Source of the DNA: CAVZRC01 sp963777695
GTDB taxonomy: Bacteria > Planctomycetota > Planctomycetia > Isosphaerales > Isosphaeraceae
DNA: 64,000 nucleotides
Direction: 5' to 3'
Assembly (NCBI GenBank): GCA_963777695.1
Contig: CAVZRC010000004.1
Coordinates: forward strand, 2,294,001 to 2,358,000
The position numbers were made by a program, and so were the translations under genes. The stretch's first letter is position 1. Each line of letters starts with the position of its first letter. The notes beneath the pieces were generated by a model. That model saw only the letters and a list, made by a program, of their open reading frames with translations. It was not told the origin of the DNA and made no database searches. This document shows, one piece after another, positions 26,328 through 35,847 of this stretch.

Positions 26328-28046
26328 TCAATATCCCTCGGCATGACTGGGCACTTCGGCCGTCCCTGCGCCGCGGAGGAGCCCGGTCTTCGGGTCGATC
26401 TCGATGCCGGCCCAGTAGCCGACGAACATCGCACGCTGTTCCGGCGAGAGTTCCTTGACCTCGAGTCCCAGGGCCCGCACCTCATCGAGGACCTTGGGAT
26501 CGAAGGCATCTTTCGGAACCTGTTCGATGGATCGCGTCTCCGACCAATCCCGCGACAGGAATGCCGGCGCATCGAGGGCGGTTTGCGCATCCATCCCCCA
26601 TTCGAAGATATTGGCGAGGACTTGAATGTTGCGCTGATGGAGTCCGCCGCCGATGGCGGTGCTGGCGAGGATCGGCTTACCGTCCCGGGTGATCACGAGC
26701 GGACTCATGGGGTCGGACAGGCGTTGACCCGGGCCGGCCTTCTTGATCGCGTCTTGCTGGAACGCCGCCGAGTCGGGGATCGAGATGCCCCCGACGAAAA
26801 TCGCCGAGTTGCCCCACAGGGCGGTGTTGATCGAGTGGGTCACGGCGGCGACGTTGCCCCATCGATCCACGGCCACGACGCCCGACGAATGACCGGGCCG
26901 ATCTTTCGTCCCCCTGGCCAGCTTGGCGGCATACGGCCAATCGCCGTGTTGGATCCGCTCCCAGATCCATCGGGCGTGGTCCTTCGTGACGCGGGCCTTC
27001 GGCGAGAGGTCCCGGCCCGGATATGTCCTGGTCATCAGCTCCGGGGCATACGAGAGGTTCTGGCTACTGGCGATCCGCATGATCCAGGAGAGGCTCTCGG
27101 CGGACCTGGTGGGGGGTCCGCGATCCTTCAGCCCGGCGACCTCGAGTAGGTTCAGCGCCTCGAGCGTGTCGACGCCGCCGATCGACGAGTATCCGGGACC
27201 GAAGACGCGGGCGCCGTGGTAGGTGGTCTCCAGCGGCTCCTCCCACACCACCTTGTAGGACTCCATGTCGCGAGCGGTGATCAACCCGCCATCGCGCCGG
27301 ACGGCCTCGACGAACTTCCGGCCCCAGTCGCCGGTGTACATGGAGGTCGAGCCTTTCGCGGCCACCTGACGCAAGGTCGCGGCCAGCTCCGGCTGGCGGA
27401 ATCGATCGCCCTGCGAATAGAACGCGCCGTCACCTTTCGTGAAGACGTGTTTCGTCTCGGGGAGCCGGCTCAGCACGTCCTTGCGATACGCGATGAAGCC
27501 GGCGAGCAAGGGATCGACCTCGAATCCGTCCTCGGCGAGGGCGATGGACGGCTCGACCAGCCTGGCGAACGGGAGCTTGCCGAACCGGTCGTGCGACGCC
27601 TGGACGCCGGCCATGAAGCCCGGGACCAGCGCGGTCCGGCCGCTGGGTATCCCGGCGCCGGTGAGCGGGTCCATCTTCGGGATCGAGAGGGGGTCCTTCT
27701 CCTCGATGGGTATGTTGTAGCCGGCGTTCAGGTAATGGACTTTCCCCGTTGTCGCATCATAATATGTCATGCTCTGGATGCCGGCGAAGCTGATGTAAGA
27801 CCCGGCCACTTCGACGATCTGGGCCATCGCGGTCGCCATGGCGGCGTCAGAGGCGCTGCCGCCCTGTTTCAGGACGGCGAGCCCCGCGTGGACGGCCCGT
27901 GGCCCGCTGAGCCCGACGACCATCCCCTCCTTCCCCTCGGCAAGGAAGCGGTGCGACCTGGTTTTGTCCGGCCCATCCGCACGGACCGGCGGCTCTCCCG
28001 CGAGGGCGAGGCAAACGACGACCAGCATCAGTACGCCGAGCTTCAT
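26328..28046 (-). CDS. ggt: Gamma-glutamyltransferase family protein, secreted
   Basis: N-terminal nucleophile hydrolase that transfers or hydrolyses gamma-glutamyl groups, for example of glutathione. Start at 28046 gives a signal peptide (MKLGVLMLVVVCLALAGEPP); 572 aa. Family blocks: VLKQGGSASDAAMATAMAQ, GIPSGRTALVPGFMAGV, EPSIALAEDGFEV, GGLITARDMESYKVVWEEPL and DPMSPLVITRDGKPILASTAIGGG. At the processing site, where E. coli has TTHYSVVD with a catalytic Thr, this protein has HSSGVVAVDRWGNVAAVTHSIN, so Ser would be the nucleophile. This is also seen in divergent members, so activity and substrate are open. The convergent end faces a palindromic element. Confidence 0.88.
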   Translation of the reverse strand: MKLGVLMLVVVCLALAGEPPVRADGPDKTRSHRFLAEGKEGMVVGLSGPRAVHAGLAVLKQGGSASDAAMATAMAQIVEVAGSYISFAGIQSMTYYDATTGKVHYLNAGYNIPIEEKDPLSIPKMDPLTGAGIPSGRTALVPGFMAGVQASHDRFGKLPFARLVEPSIALAEDGFEVDPLLAGFIAYRKDVLSRLPETKHVFTKGDGAFYSQGDRFRQPELAATLRQVAAKGSTSMYTGDWGRKFVEAVRRDGGLITARDMESYKVVWEEPLETTYHGARVFGPGYSSIGGVDTLEALNLLEVAGLKDRGPPTRSAESLSWIMRIASSQNLSYAPELMTRTYPGRDLSPKARVTKDHARWIWERIQHGDWPYAAKLARGTKDRPGHSSGVVAVDRWGNVAAVTHSINTALWGNSAIFVGGISIPDSAAFQQDAIKKAGPGQRLSDPMSPLVITRDGKPILASTAIGGGLHQRNIQVLANIFEWGMDAQTALDAPAFLSRDWSETRSIEQVPKDAFDPKVLDEVRALGLEVKELSPEQRAMFVGYWAGIEIDPKTGLLRGAGTAEVPSHAEGY

Positions 28047-28236
28047 GAGAGAGCCTCCATCGCCCTGGACCTGCCGATCAGGGATTCCAGTCAATCACCC
28101 GGGGTTGAGAAGGCCAGGATAACCGCCGCGGGATCGCTGGGCAAGCCGCGGAAAGGCTCCCTGTGCCGGGGCGCCCGAGGTCGATCGCGATGGCCGCCGT
28201 CCGGATTGATCGATGATCGACCCGGCTGGTATGGGG

Positions 28237-28279
28237 AAACTGGACGTGTTGTGTCGGCCCGAGTATGGTTGATGTCGAG
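28237..28279. repeat. Copy 2 of the duplicated ggt 5'-flanking segment
   Basis: AAACTGGACGTGTTGTG to GTATGGTTGATGTCGAG matches 23717-23760 with few changes. It lies in the 293-base interval between ggt (minus) and a TPR gene (plus) and may include promoter elements for either. Confidence 0.6.
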
Positions 28280-28339
28280 TGATGATCCGGTTCAATCATT
28301 CGGAAACGAGAGAATCTAGGCTTGGCGGAGTTCCCATCC

Positions 28340-30796
28340 ATGTCTTGGCGCGATGCGGTGGGGCGGGGGACGTTGCGGATTGTGTTCGCCGGGTGGAACC
28401 TCGCGGCAGCGATCGGGCTGGGGCTCGCGTTCACGGTGACGGTCCCTGCGATGCTGCGAGCGCAGAGACCTCTCGATCCGTTCGCCCAATTCGTCAAAGG
28501 GAATCGGGTGGTGCAGAAGTCGCGCGCGTTCACTCTCCGCGACGACAAGCAGGCCGTCTCCTGGAGCGGGACAAGTCTCCATATCTACGCGGTCGAGCGG
28601 ACCGTCGGCGAACGGGTCCGACTCAAGGCCGAGTGGCGGGGGCCGAGTGGCTGGATCGCGGCCGACCAGGTCATCCCGGTGGATCAGGCCATCGATTTCT
28701 TCACCGAACAGATCCGACTCCACCCAGACGACGGTTTCGCATACCTCATGCGCGGCATGCTCTGGCGCGAGAGGGCCGACCGGTACGCCCCAATGTTTGA
28801 CGATCTACCCCCCAATCAGGACAGAGCTGACGCAGTCAACAAGGCCATCGCCGACTTGAACGAGGCCATCCGGCGTGAGCCACTGAGCGACAGAGCTCTC
28901 ATCGAGCGAGGAAGGGCTTGGGAAGCCGGGGGCGACACCGACAAGGCGTTCGCCGACTACTCCGAGGCCATCCGCATCGATCCCAAGAATGTTTACGGAT
29001 ATCTGAACCGAGCTGAGGCCTGGTCTAGCAAAGGGGAATATGATGGGGCCATCGCCGATTATAACGAGGTCATAGCTCTCGATCCTCGAGACGTCATTGC
29101 CTATTCCCTCCGCGGTATGGCCTGGTCGCAGACTGGCGAGACCAGTAAAGCCATCGCCGATTACAACGAGACCATCCGACTCGATCCCGACAACGTCCTC
29201 GTCCACCTCCAAAGAGCCTTTGTCTGGGCGGGTAACGGCCAGCCCGATCGGGCGATCGCCGATTTTACCGAAGTCATCCGGCTCGATCGCAATCAAGCGG
29301 TTGCCGCATACCGTTACCGCGGGGACGCCTGGTATGACATCAGGGAGTATGACAAGGCGATCGCCGACTTCACCGAGGCCATCAAACAGGGGTTCCATGA
29401 CGCCGCCACACATGTCCGGCGCGGCAACGCCTGGAGGGCCAAGGGCGGATTGCAGGAAGCGATCGCCGACTTCACCGAGGCCATCCGGCTTTCTCCGAAT
29501 GCGGCGTCTCACTACGTCCGGCGCGGGGATGCCTGGGCCAGCCAGAGGGAATACGACAAGGCGATGGCGGACTACAACGAGGCGATTCGGCTCGATCCTC
29601 AGGACGCGTCGGCCTACTACAGCCGCGGCCGCCTCTGCGAGGAGAATCAGGAGCACGACAGGGCCCTCGCCGACCTCGATCGCACCATCTCGCTCAATCC
29701 CGACTTCGCGTCGGCCTACAGCGTGCGGGCCAAGATCCGGAGCGATCGGGGCGAATACGACAAGGCCATCAGAGATTGCAATCGGGCGATCGAGCTCGAC
29801 CCCGACCTAGAGTTCGCCTACTTCTACCGCGGCGTCTCCTGGTTGCGCAAGGGGGAGCACAACACCGCCATCGTGGACCTCAACCAGTGTATACGGCTCA
29901 ATCCCAAAGATACTGCAAACTATATCACCCGCGGGATCGTCTGTGTTGAGATGACTGAGTACGACAAGGCTATCGCCGATTTCGATCGGGCGATCCAACT
30001 CAACCCGAATAGTGCCGAGGCGTACAGCGACCGTGGTTGGGCGCGGCAGCGTGCCAAGGAAGATGACGCGGCCCTCGCGGACTATAATCGGGCCATCTCG
30101 CTGGATCCTCAGAATGTCCAGGCCCACGCCAACCGGGGTGGGTGCTGGCGGAATAAGCATGAGTACGAGAAGGCCATCGCCGATTACGACCACGCGATCC
30201 GCCTCGATCCGAGACAGGCCTGGTTTTACGACCGCCGCGGGATCATCCGTCGCGATCGGAAGGAATGGAGCAAGGCCCTAGCGGACTTCGATGAGGCCAT
30301 CCGCTTGGATCCGAGGGATGCCTATGCGCATTATAACCGGGCGATCATCTTATTCCTGACCCGCGGCAACGGGGCGATGGATGACTCACAGGCGGCGGTT
30401 GACCTGAAAGGTTGGCGGGATGGACTATCGATGTATGCCGCCCTCCTGGGCTACTTCGCCGCCAGGCGCGACGGCCAGTGGGATCGGGCGCGGGTGTTCC
30501 TCGACGAGGCCAAGGCCCTTTGCGATACCTCCGCCTGGCCCTATCCTATCGTCGCCTACCTACGCGGCGAGATCGACGAGGCAAGACTGCTCGCCGCCGA
30601 GACGGACATCGACAAGTTGACTGAGGTGCGATGCTTCCTCGGGCTCGACGCACTGGAGAAGGGCCGCAAGGATGCGGCCGAGGCGCATTTCCGCTGGGTG
30701 AAGGAGCGAGGCAATCCGCTGCTCTCGCAATATGCCATGAGCGTCGCCGAGTTGGATCGCCTCCTGGCGGAAGGCGCCGAGGGAGACGGGCCGTAA
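28340..30796 (+). CDS. TPR-repeat protein with N-terminal membrane anchor and SH3-like domain (paralogue 1)
   Basis: 818 aa from the ATG at 28340; the TTG at 28322 is a less likely start. A hydrophobic segment near residue 20 (AAAIGLGLAFTVTVPAML) is a signal or anchor. Residues about 45-125 form a small beta domain (GNRVVQKSRAFTLRDDKQAV, IYAVERTVGERVRLKAEW) shared with paralogues at 35848 and 37794. Then come roughly fifteen tetratricopeptide repeats of the type DKAIADFTEAIRLDP. TPR arrays scaffold protein-protein contacts, here probably outside the cytoplasm. The C-terminus differs from that of the later paralogues. It lacks the ribosome-site leader shared by the tandem copies and ends 23 bp from a convergent gene. 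Confidence 0.85.
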   Translation: MSWRDAVGRGTLRIVFAGWNLAAAIGLGLAFTVTVPAMLRAQRPLDPFAQFVKGNRVVQKSRAFTLRDDKQAVSWSGTSLHIYAVERTVGERVRLKAEWRGPSGWIAADQVIPVDQAIDFFTEQIRLHPDDGFAYLMRGMLWRERADRYAPMFDDLPPNQDRADAVNKAIADLNEAIRREPLSDRALIERGRAWEAGGDTDKAFADYSEAIRIDPKNVYGYLNRAEAWSSKGEYDGAIADYNEVIALDPRDVIAYSLRGMAWSQTGETSKAIADYNETIRLDPDNVLVHLQRAFVWAGNGQPDRAIADFTEVIRLDRNQAVAAYRYRGDAWYDIREYDKAIADFTEAIKQGFHDAATHVRRGNAWRAKGGLQEAIADFTEAIRLSPNAASHYVRRGDAWASQREYDKAMADYNEAIRLDPQDASAYYSRGRLCEENQEHDRALADLDRTISLNPDFASAYSVRAKIRSDRGEYDKAIRDCNRAIELDPDLEFAYFYRGVSWLRKGEHNTAIVDLNQCIRLNPKDTANYITRGIVCVEMTEYDKAIADFDRAIQLNPNSAEAYSDRGWARQRAKEDDAALADYNRAISLDPQNVQAHANRGGCWRNKHEYEKAIADYDHAIRLDPRQAWFYDRRGIIRRDRKEWSKALADFDEAIRLDPRDAYAHYNRAIILFLTRGNGAMDDSQAAVDLKGWRDGLSMYAALLGYFAARRDGQWDRARVFLDEAKALCDTSAWPYPIVAYLRGEIDEARLLAAETDIDKLTEVRCFLGLDALEKGRKDAAEAHFRWVKERGNPLLSQYAMSVAELDRLLAEGAEGDGP

Positions 30797-30819
30797 GTGC
30801 CTTTACTCGCCAATCGCCA

Positions 30820-32070
30820 CTACTGAGCCGTCTCGGCCATGATTGTGATGAGCTGTTCCCCGAAGCGGAGGCGGCCCTCGACGGTCGGCGGCCGGCCGGT
30901 TTGCGGGTCGTTGGCGACGCGCTGCTCCATCAGGAGGATGAGGATTCCCAACTGCTCGTGCAGCACGTTCGCCGAGCTGTCCGGCCGCTCGGCGAGGACC
31001 GGGCCATGGCTGGGCCGGAAGGTCGTCTCGTGGACCAGTCGGTCGCTCAGCTTGCCCACGAGGACGCGCGACGCCTCATCGCCGGCGCGGGTCGAGAGGT
31101 ACTCGGATGTCTCGGTGTTGTGCAGGTTGATCATGAGGTGGATCTTCCGGCCCGAGGCGACCCGGGATGCGATCGCCTTCTTGACGTACCAGATCTCGGG
31201 CATCCGGGCGAGGAATCGCTTGTCGCGCAGGTCGACCTCGTCCCAGTGGCGATTGACGTCGAATCCGTTGGTGTTAAATCGGACCTGTCCCGTGGCGCAG
31301 CCGTCGGGGTCGACCATCGGCGTGAACACGAACACGGTCCGGCGACGCAGGGCCCGGGCCTTCGGGTCGTCCGAGGTGATGAAGCGGAGCGCGCCCTCCA
31401 TCACGTAGGACGTCCCGGACTCCCAGGCGTGCTGGCGGGCCTCGAGCCAGACCGTGACCTTGTCGCGGTCGTCGACGTCGGGTGCGGTCACGGTGATCAG
31501 GTGCAGGTCGCGGCCCATCGCGGTCTTGCCGATGACCTCGATCCGGGCGTCGTCGCAGCGGTCGACCTGCTCCAGCAACCGGGCCAGGCGGCCGGGCGTG
31601 TAGGGCGGCTGGTGGGCGATCCAGATGACGTCGTGTTGCGGGCGAAGCTTGAGCGTGGCCTCCTTGGCGCGGTCGTCCCAGGTGACCTCGGTGATGGGAC
31701 GCCAGTGTTCGCCGTCGTCGCTGGCGACCGGGAGGATTCCCGGCCCCATCGGGCAGGCGCCCGGCTTGCCGTTGTACTCGCCCACGAAGTCGGTCAGGGT
31801 CAGGGTCAGCTCGCGGTCTTGCACGCCCTCGACGCGGAAGAAATACCAGTTCGCCTGCCGGTTCCGGCCATGCTCGTCCTGCTGGCCCTTCACATGGCAG
31901 CGGAATGAAGTCTCGCCGATCGGTTCGATCCGGCCCAGCGACCCGCCCTCGAATTTGGTGTTGAATCGGATGGAGGCCGGCTCGGGTGCGGCCCCCATGC
32001 CGACGAGCAGGCCGATCGCGGCGACCATCGCGACGAGCGTCCGGTGGCGGGGTCCTGACTGTAGCAGCAT
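30820..32070 (-). CDS. M14-family zinc carboxypeptidase, exported
   Basis: 416 aa with a signal peptide (LVAMVAAIGLLVGMGAAPEP). An N-terminal beta-sandwich domain (IRFNTKFEGGSLGRIEPIG, ANWYFFRVEGV) is the kind that precedes the catalytic domain in cytosolic-carboxypeptidase-like M14 enzymes. Zinc ligands are H and E in WLEARQHAWESGTS and H in MINLHNTE; DVNRHW supplies substrate-binding N and R. The catalytic Glu should be in ILILLMEQR. It removes C-terminal residues from peptides; specificity cannot be read. A shorter start at 32028 would still leave a signal peptide. Confidence 0.88.
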   Translation of the reverse strand: MLLQSGPRHRTLVAMVAAIGLLVGMGAAPEPASIRFNTKFEGGSLGRIEPIGETSFRCHVKGQQDEHGRNRQANWYFFRVEGVQDRELTLTLTDFVGEYNGKPGACPMGPGILPVASDDGEHWRPITEVTWDDRAKEATLKLRPQHDVIWIAHQPPYTPGRLARLLEQVDRCDDARIEVIGKTAMGRDLHLITVTAPDVDDRDKVTVWLEARQHAWESGTSYVMEGALRFITSDDPKARALRRRTVFVFTPMVDPDGCATGQVRFNTNGFDVNRHWDEVDLRDKRFLARMPEIWYVKKAIASRVASGRKIHLMINLHNTETSEYLSTRAGDEASRVLVGKLSDRLVHETTFRPSHGPVLAERPDSSANVLHEQLGILILLMEQRVANDPQTGRPPTVEGRLRFGEQLITIMAETAQ

Positions 32071-32215
32071 GGCCGGACTCCGTTTCCTCGGGATCGATTC
32101 GCCTCGCGCATTCGCGCTTCTTGAAGGGCCGTTTCCCTGTCATCGATGGCGACGGCGTGCGGGATGACCCGCACAGGATAACCCCACTGGCAACCGACGG
32201 GCAAGCCGCAAGTCG

Positions 32216-32281
32216 GTGGGGTGCTCTGCGAGCACCGATCGTTCTCGCCACAGGGATTCGATGCTCGCAGAGCACCCTACA
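32216..32281. repeat. Palindromic element, copy 1 of the GGGTGCTCTGCGAGCA family
   Basis: Arms GGGTGCTCTGCGAGCA (32219-32234) and TGCTCGCAGAGCACCC (32262-32277) are exact complements around a 27-base loop. A second copy with the same arms and the same first loop bases (CCGATC) lies at 46024-46090. The remainder of this 235-base interval shows nothing else. Confidence 0.8.
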
Positions 32282-32305
32282 ACGGAGACTTTCTCAGACT
32301 CGCCC

Positions 32306-33067
32306 TCATTCCCACGCCGATCGGAGCCAGATGCCGCCGTTGACGGCCAGCGCCGTGCCGGTGATGTAGTCGGCATCGTCGGAGCAGAGGAACGCGGCGG
32401 CCTTGCCGATATCCTCGGGCACGCCGAGCCGGCCCCAGGGGAGGGTCGAGCCGGCCCTGGCGATCGCCTCGCTGCCGAAGGATTCGTGCTCGCCGGGCGT
32501 GTCGATCCAGCCGGGCTCGATGACGTTCACGTTGATCCGGTGCTGGTACAGCTCGGCGGCGATCGTGAACGCCATGTTGTTCAGGCCCCCCTTGCCCGCG
32601 TTGTAGGCGACGCTGCGCATAAGGCGTGTGGACGTGGCAGCTCGAGATGAAGACGATCTTGCCGCGACCGCCCCGCGCGACCATGTGCCGCGCCACGAGC
32701 TGGCTCATGTGGAACCCGCCGGTGAGCGTCCCCTCGATCACCCTGGCGAAGGTCTCCGGGTCATAGTCGAGGAAGTCGGCACGGCGATTGTATGCCGGGT
32801 TGCTCACGAAGATGTCGATCCGACCGAGCGCCTCGATCGCCCGGGCGACGACCGACTCACACGACGGCCGCCGGAACACATCCCCTTCGACCAGGACCGC
32901 ATGCCGCCCCATGGCCAGGATCTCGGCGACGACCGATTCGGCCTGAGCCGACGTCTCGCGGTCGTTGACCGCGACATCGGCCCCGGCGCGGGCCAATTCC
33001 AGGCGCAACCCCGGCCGATCCCCCGCGCCGCACCCGTCACCAGGGCCATCTTGCCGTCGAGTCTCAT
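32306..33067 (-). CDS. Short-chain dehydrogenase/reductase (two frameshifts)
   Basis: Classical SDR of about 253 aa. Start MRLDGKMALVTGAARGIGRG contains the TGxxxGxG cofactor motif; after a one-base break near 33015 the protein goes on with LELARAGADVAVNDRE (acidic residue at the end of the second strand, favouring NAD) and ALGRIDIFVSNPAYNR. The catalytic Ser is in KIVFISSCHVHTPYAQ. After a break near 32630 the active site VAYNAGKGGLNNMA supplies Tyr and Lys (YxxxK). C-terminal ADYITGTALAVNGGIWL is standard. The substrate is not identifiable. Confidence 0.88.
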
Positions 33068-33305
33068 GGCGGATTGCTCGGAAATAGAGAATTGCGCGCC
33101 GGTCGGGCTCCCCGGTCGGGTCCCTTGTCGGAGCGCGTCGGGACCGTCCGAACGACTCAAGTGCTGGATCAGTAAGCCTTCCGGTCGAAACGAACAGCTT
33201 AATCGCCGCGGGATCGCCGGACAAGGTGGGGGTCGTCGCGACTTGGTAGGCGCGAATCGCCGATTTTTCCGTAACCGAGATCGACCGGCCAGGCACTTCA
33301 CTCTG

Positions 33306-34104
33306 ATGTGGACCTTGACGTTGTTCGCGGTGTTCTCGAGCAGGACGACCATGATGCGATCCGGACAGCAACCGAACGAGCAACACAGGCGAGGGGTTTC
33401 GCCCTCGATCGTTCCGCTCGAGCGGCCAGTCCTGCTCCCTCATCTCTCGTTGAACGACCGTGGCGAGTCGGCGGACCCTCCCATGGCCGGATGGACCGCG
33501 ACGAACTCGATCCCGACCCGGCCGGCGCCGGAGCCGAAGGGGGAGGTGTATGCCGCTCCCCGCGCGAATCCTCAGATCGCCGACTCGGGGGTGGTCGAGA
33601 AGGTACCGAGTTTCTACGCGTTCTACACCGGGCCGAGGCGGCCCGAGTTGAACGCGGTCGGCGCGAGCGCCCGGCGGCTGGTGAGGGGGAATTTCACGTT
33701 CACCGGGACGAATCAAGGCCGGATCGGCAACACGCCGGCGGTTTACGTCTGGGGGCTCGACCGCAACGGCAACCTGCCCACCGGCCCCTTCGCAGGCCGG
33801 CCGAACATCCGGTTCGACGCTCTCGTGATCGTCCGGCCCGACGCGACATCCTTGCCGACCGCACAGGTCGTTCAACCTGGTCAGGGGCAACACGACCGAC
33901 CTGCCCGCGGGCGCGGCCCGGATCATCGGCCGCAAGGTGAGCGTGACGGTCCCCGCCGGCCTGCTGCCCTCCACGAGCCTGGCGGCGGCGCATTACCGCT
34001 TCAACTACTGGCCGGAGGACGGCGGGCCGCCCGTCTCCTCGTCGGTCGCCAGCTTCGCGCCCGAGTTCACCATGGCGACGGTGGGGTCGTCGAAGCGAGG
34101 CTGA
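33306..34104 (+). CDS. Secreted-type beta-rich protein of unknown function (one frameshift)
   Basis: I do not recognise a named family. The conceptual product (about 266 aa; start uncertain, ATG 33306 or 33351) contains a glycine- and asparagine-rich beta segment (RGNFTFTGTNQGRIGNTPAV, YVWGLDRNGNLPTGPFAGRP) and, after a one-base break near 33868, FNLVRGNTTDLPAGAARIIG, VSVTVPAGLLPSTSLAAAHY and FNYWPEDGGPP. This resembles a terminal domain of large planctomycete cell-surface proteins, so the gene could be a detached fragment. No signal peptide is convincing. Confidence 0.5.
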
Positions 34105-34294
34105 TGGCGATGCCAGCCGGTCCGGGGTGATTCCGACCAGGTCGTCGGATCGGCAAGGTGCCAGGTTACCGTCATACCGCGACGTTCGCCGACCGCGGTC
34201 CTCGACTTGGCGGCTGTTGGCTGACGCGGCATAATACGCCGCCACGTCACCGCGGACGCAAGACCGGCCTAGGGCGTCGGCAGAGGGGCCTACC

Positions 34295-35226
34295 ATGACG
34301 GATCATGATCAACGGTTCAAAACGTTATTGAAGGCGTTCTTCGCCGAATTCTTCCAGGTGTTCTTCCCCGAGTGGGCCGATCGCTTCGACTTCTCGCGCG
34401 TCGAATGGCTGGAACAGGAAATCTTCACCGATCCACCCCGTGGCGAGCGCCGCTCGCTCGACCTGGTCGCCCGCGTGCCCCTGCGACCCGGCGTACCGCC
34501 TCCGCCATCGGACGCGGGAGAGCCCGCCGACTGCTGGCTGACCTTGATCCATATCGAGATCGAATCCCAGGATAAGGCGGCGCCGCTACGACCGCGGATG
34601 CATTCTTATTACGAGCAGCTCCGCCGTCGGCACGGCTTGCCGGTCTGGCCCATCGCGCTGTACTTGCGGGTGGGCCTGAAAGGGGTCGGCTGGGACGTCT
34701 ATGAGGAGAAGTATTGGGACCAGCCGTTGTTGACCTTTACGTATGCCTATGTGGGGTTGCCGGGGCTCAAAGGCGAGAAGTTCGTGACCGGCGAGCATCT
34801 CCTGGGTGTGGCCCTGACGGCCTTGATGGACGTGCCGCCGGCGCGGCGCACGGAGGTGCATGCCGAGGCATTGCGTCGACTGGCCGAGGCGCGGGAGAAT
34901 GACTATCGACGGTATCTGCTATTGGACTGCCTGGAGGCATACGCGACGCTCGACGAGGCGCAGGCGCAAGAATTGGAGGCGCTGCTTCGGACCGAGCGCT
35001 ATCAGGGGCGCAAGTCATGGCCGTGACGACGTTTGAGAAGGGCGTGCAACAAGGTCTGCAACAAGGCCGTCGGACGACGCTCCAGAAGCAGCTCGAAGCC
35101 CGTTTCGGCCCGTTAAGTCCGGGTGCCCAAGAGCGCCTCGACAGCCTGAGCACCGAGCACCTCGAGTCGCTGACCCTGGAGCTCCTGAAGGCGCGATCGC
35201 TCCAGGAATTGGGCCTGGAGGATTAA
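34295..35226 (+). CDS. Rpn/PD-(D/E)XK transposase-like nuclease with Gln-rich tail (one frameshift)
   Basis: MTDHDQRFKTLLKAFFAEFFQVFFPEWADRFDF is the typical opening of the Rpn/YhgA-like family. The nuclease core shows D in RRSLDLVARV and E-x-E in LIHIEIESQDK, followed by YYEQLRRRHGLPVWPIALYL. Near 35015 one base is missing; the frame then enters MAVTTFEKGVQQGLQQGRR and LEARFGPLSPGAQERLDSLS, the C-terminal helical tail (DUF4351-like). About 310 aa. Members are linked to recombination-promoting DNA cleavage, but most planctomycete copies are untested. A duplicated tail follows directly. Confidence 0.85.
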
Positions 35227-35249
35227 GTCTCGGCGCGGCTTCGACTCCG

Positions 35250-35575
35250 TCGCTGTCGGTATCTTCTGTTGGACTGCGTGGAGGCATGCGCCACGCTGGA
35301 CGAGGCTCAGGCGCAAGAGTTTGGAGGCGCTGTTTCGGACCGAGCGCTATCAGGGGACTCAGGCCATGGCCGTGACGACATTTGAGAAGGGCGTGCAACA
35401 GGGTCTGCAACAGGGCTGGCGAATAGCGATCCAGAAGCAGCTCGAGGCCGAGTTCGGCCCGCTGAGTCCCGGTGCCCAACAGCGCCTCGACAGCCTGAGT
35501 CCCGAGCAGATCGAAGCGATGGCCCCTGCCCTGTTGCATGCGACGTCGCTCCAGGAATTGGGACTCGAGGATTGA
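35250..35575 (+). pseudogene. Tandem duplicate of the 3' third of the Rpn-like gene
   Basis: Aligns with about 34905-35226 over its full length (YLLLDCVEACATLDEAQAQE, ERYQG, MAVTTFEKGVQQGLQQG, EFGPLSPGAQQRLDSLS, SLQELGLED). Here the junction that is broken in the first copy reads through (from MEALFRTERYQGTQAMAVT), while an extra base sits earlier, in AQEF. It lacks the nuclease core, so if translated it would yield only an 84-residue helical tail peptide from the codon at 35321. Confidence 0.75.
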
Positions 35576-35847
35576 CTGAAGCCCGGCACGTCTCATAGTG
35601 CAGCATTAGAGTAGTAGCGTCTTTCTCGCCTTGCGTCGATTGACGTCTCCGAGTATGGTCACGAGCCTGTCCGTCTCCCGCGACGATTCGGGCGACCTCC
35701 TTTGGCGCAACGTGTGCCCTTCCACCTCTTGATCCCACCCCGAATCCCCGCCATCGTGCCGTCGATCGGTTGACTCGCCGGAGTCGGACTGCTGCCCGCG
35801 CGCGATCGCGCGCCGGGAAGAGGACCCCACGAGAGGAGGATCGGCGT

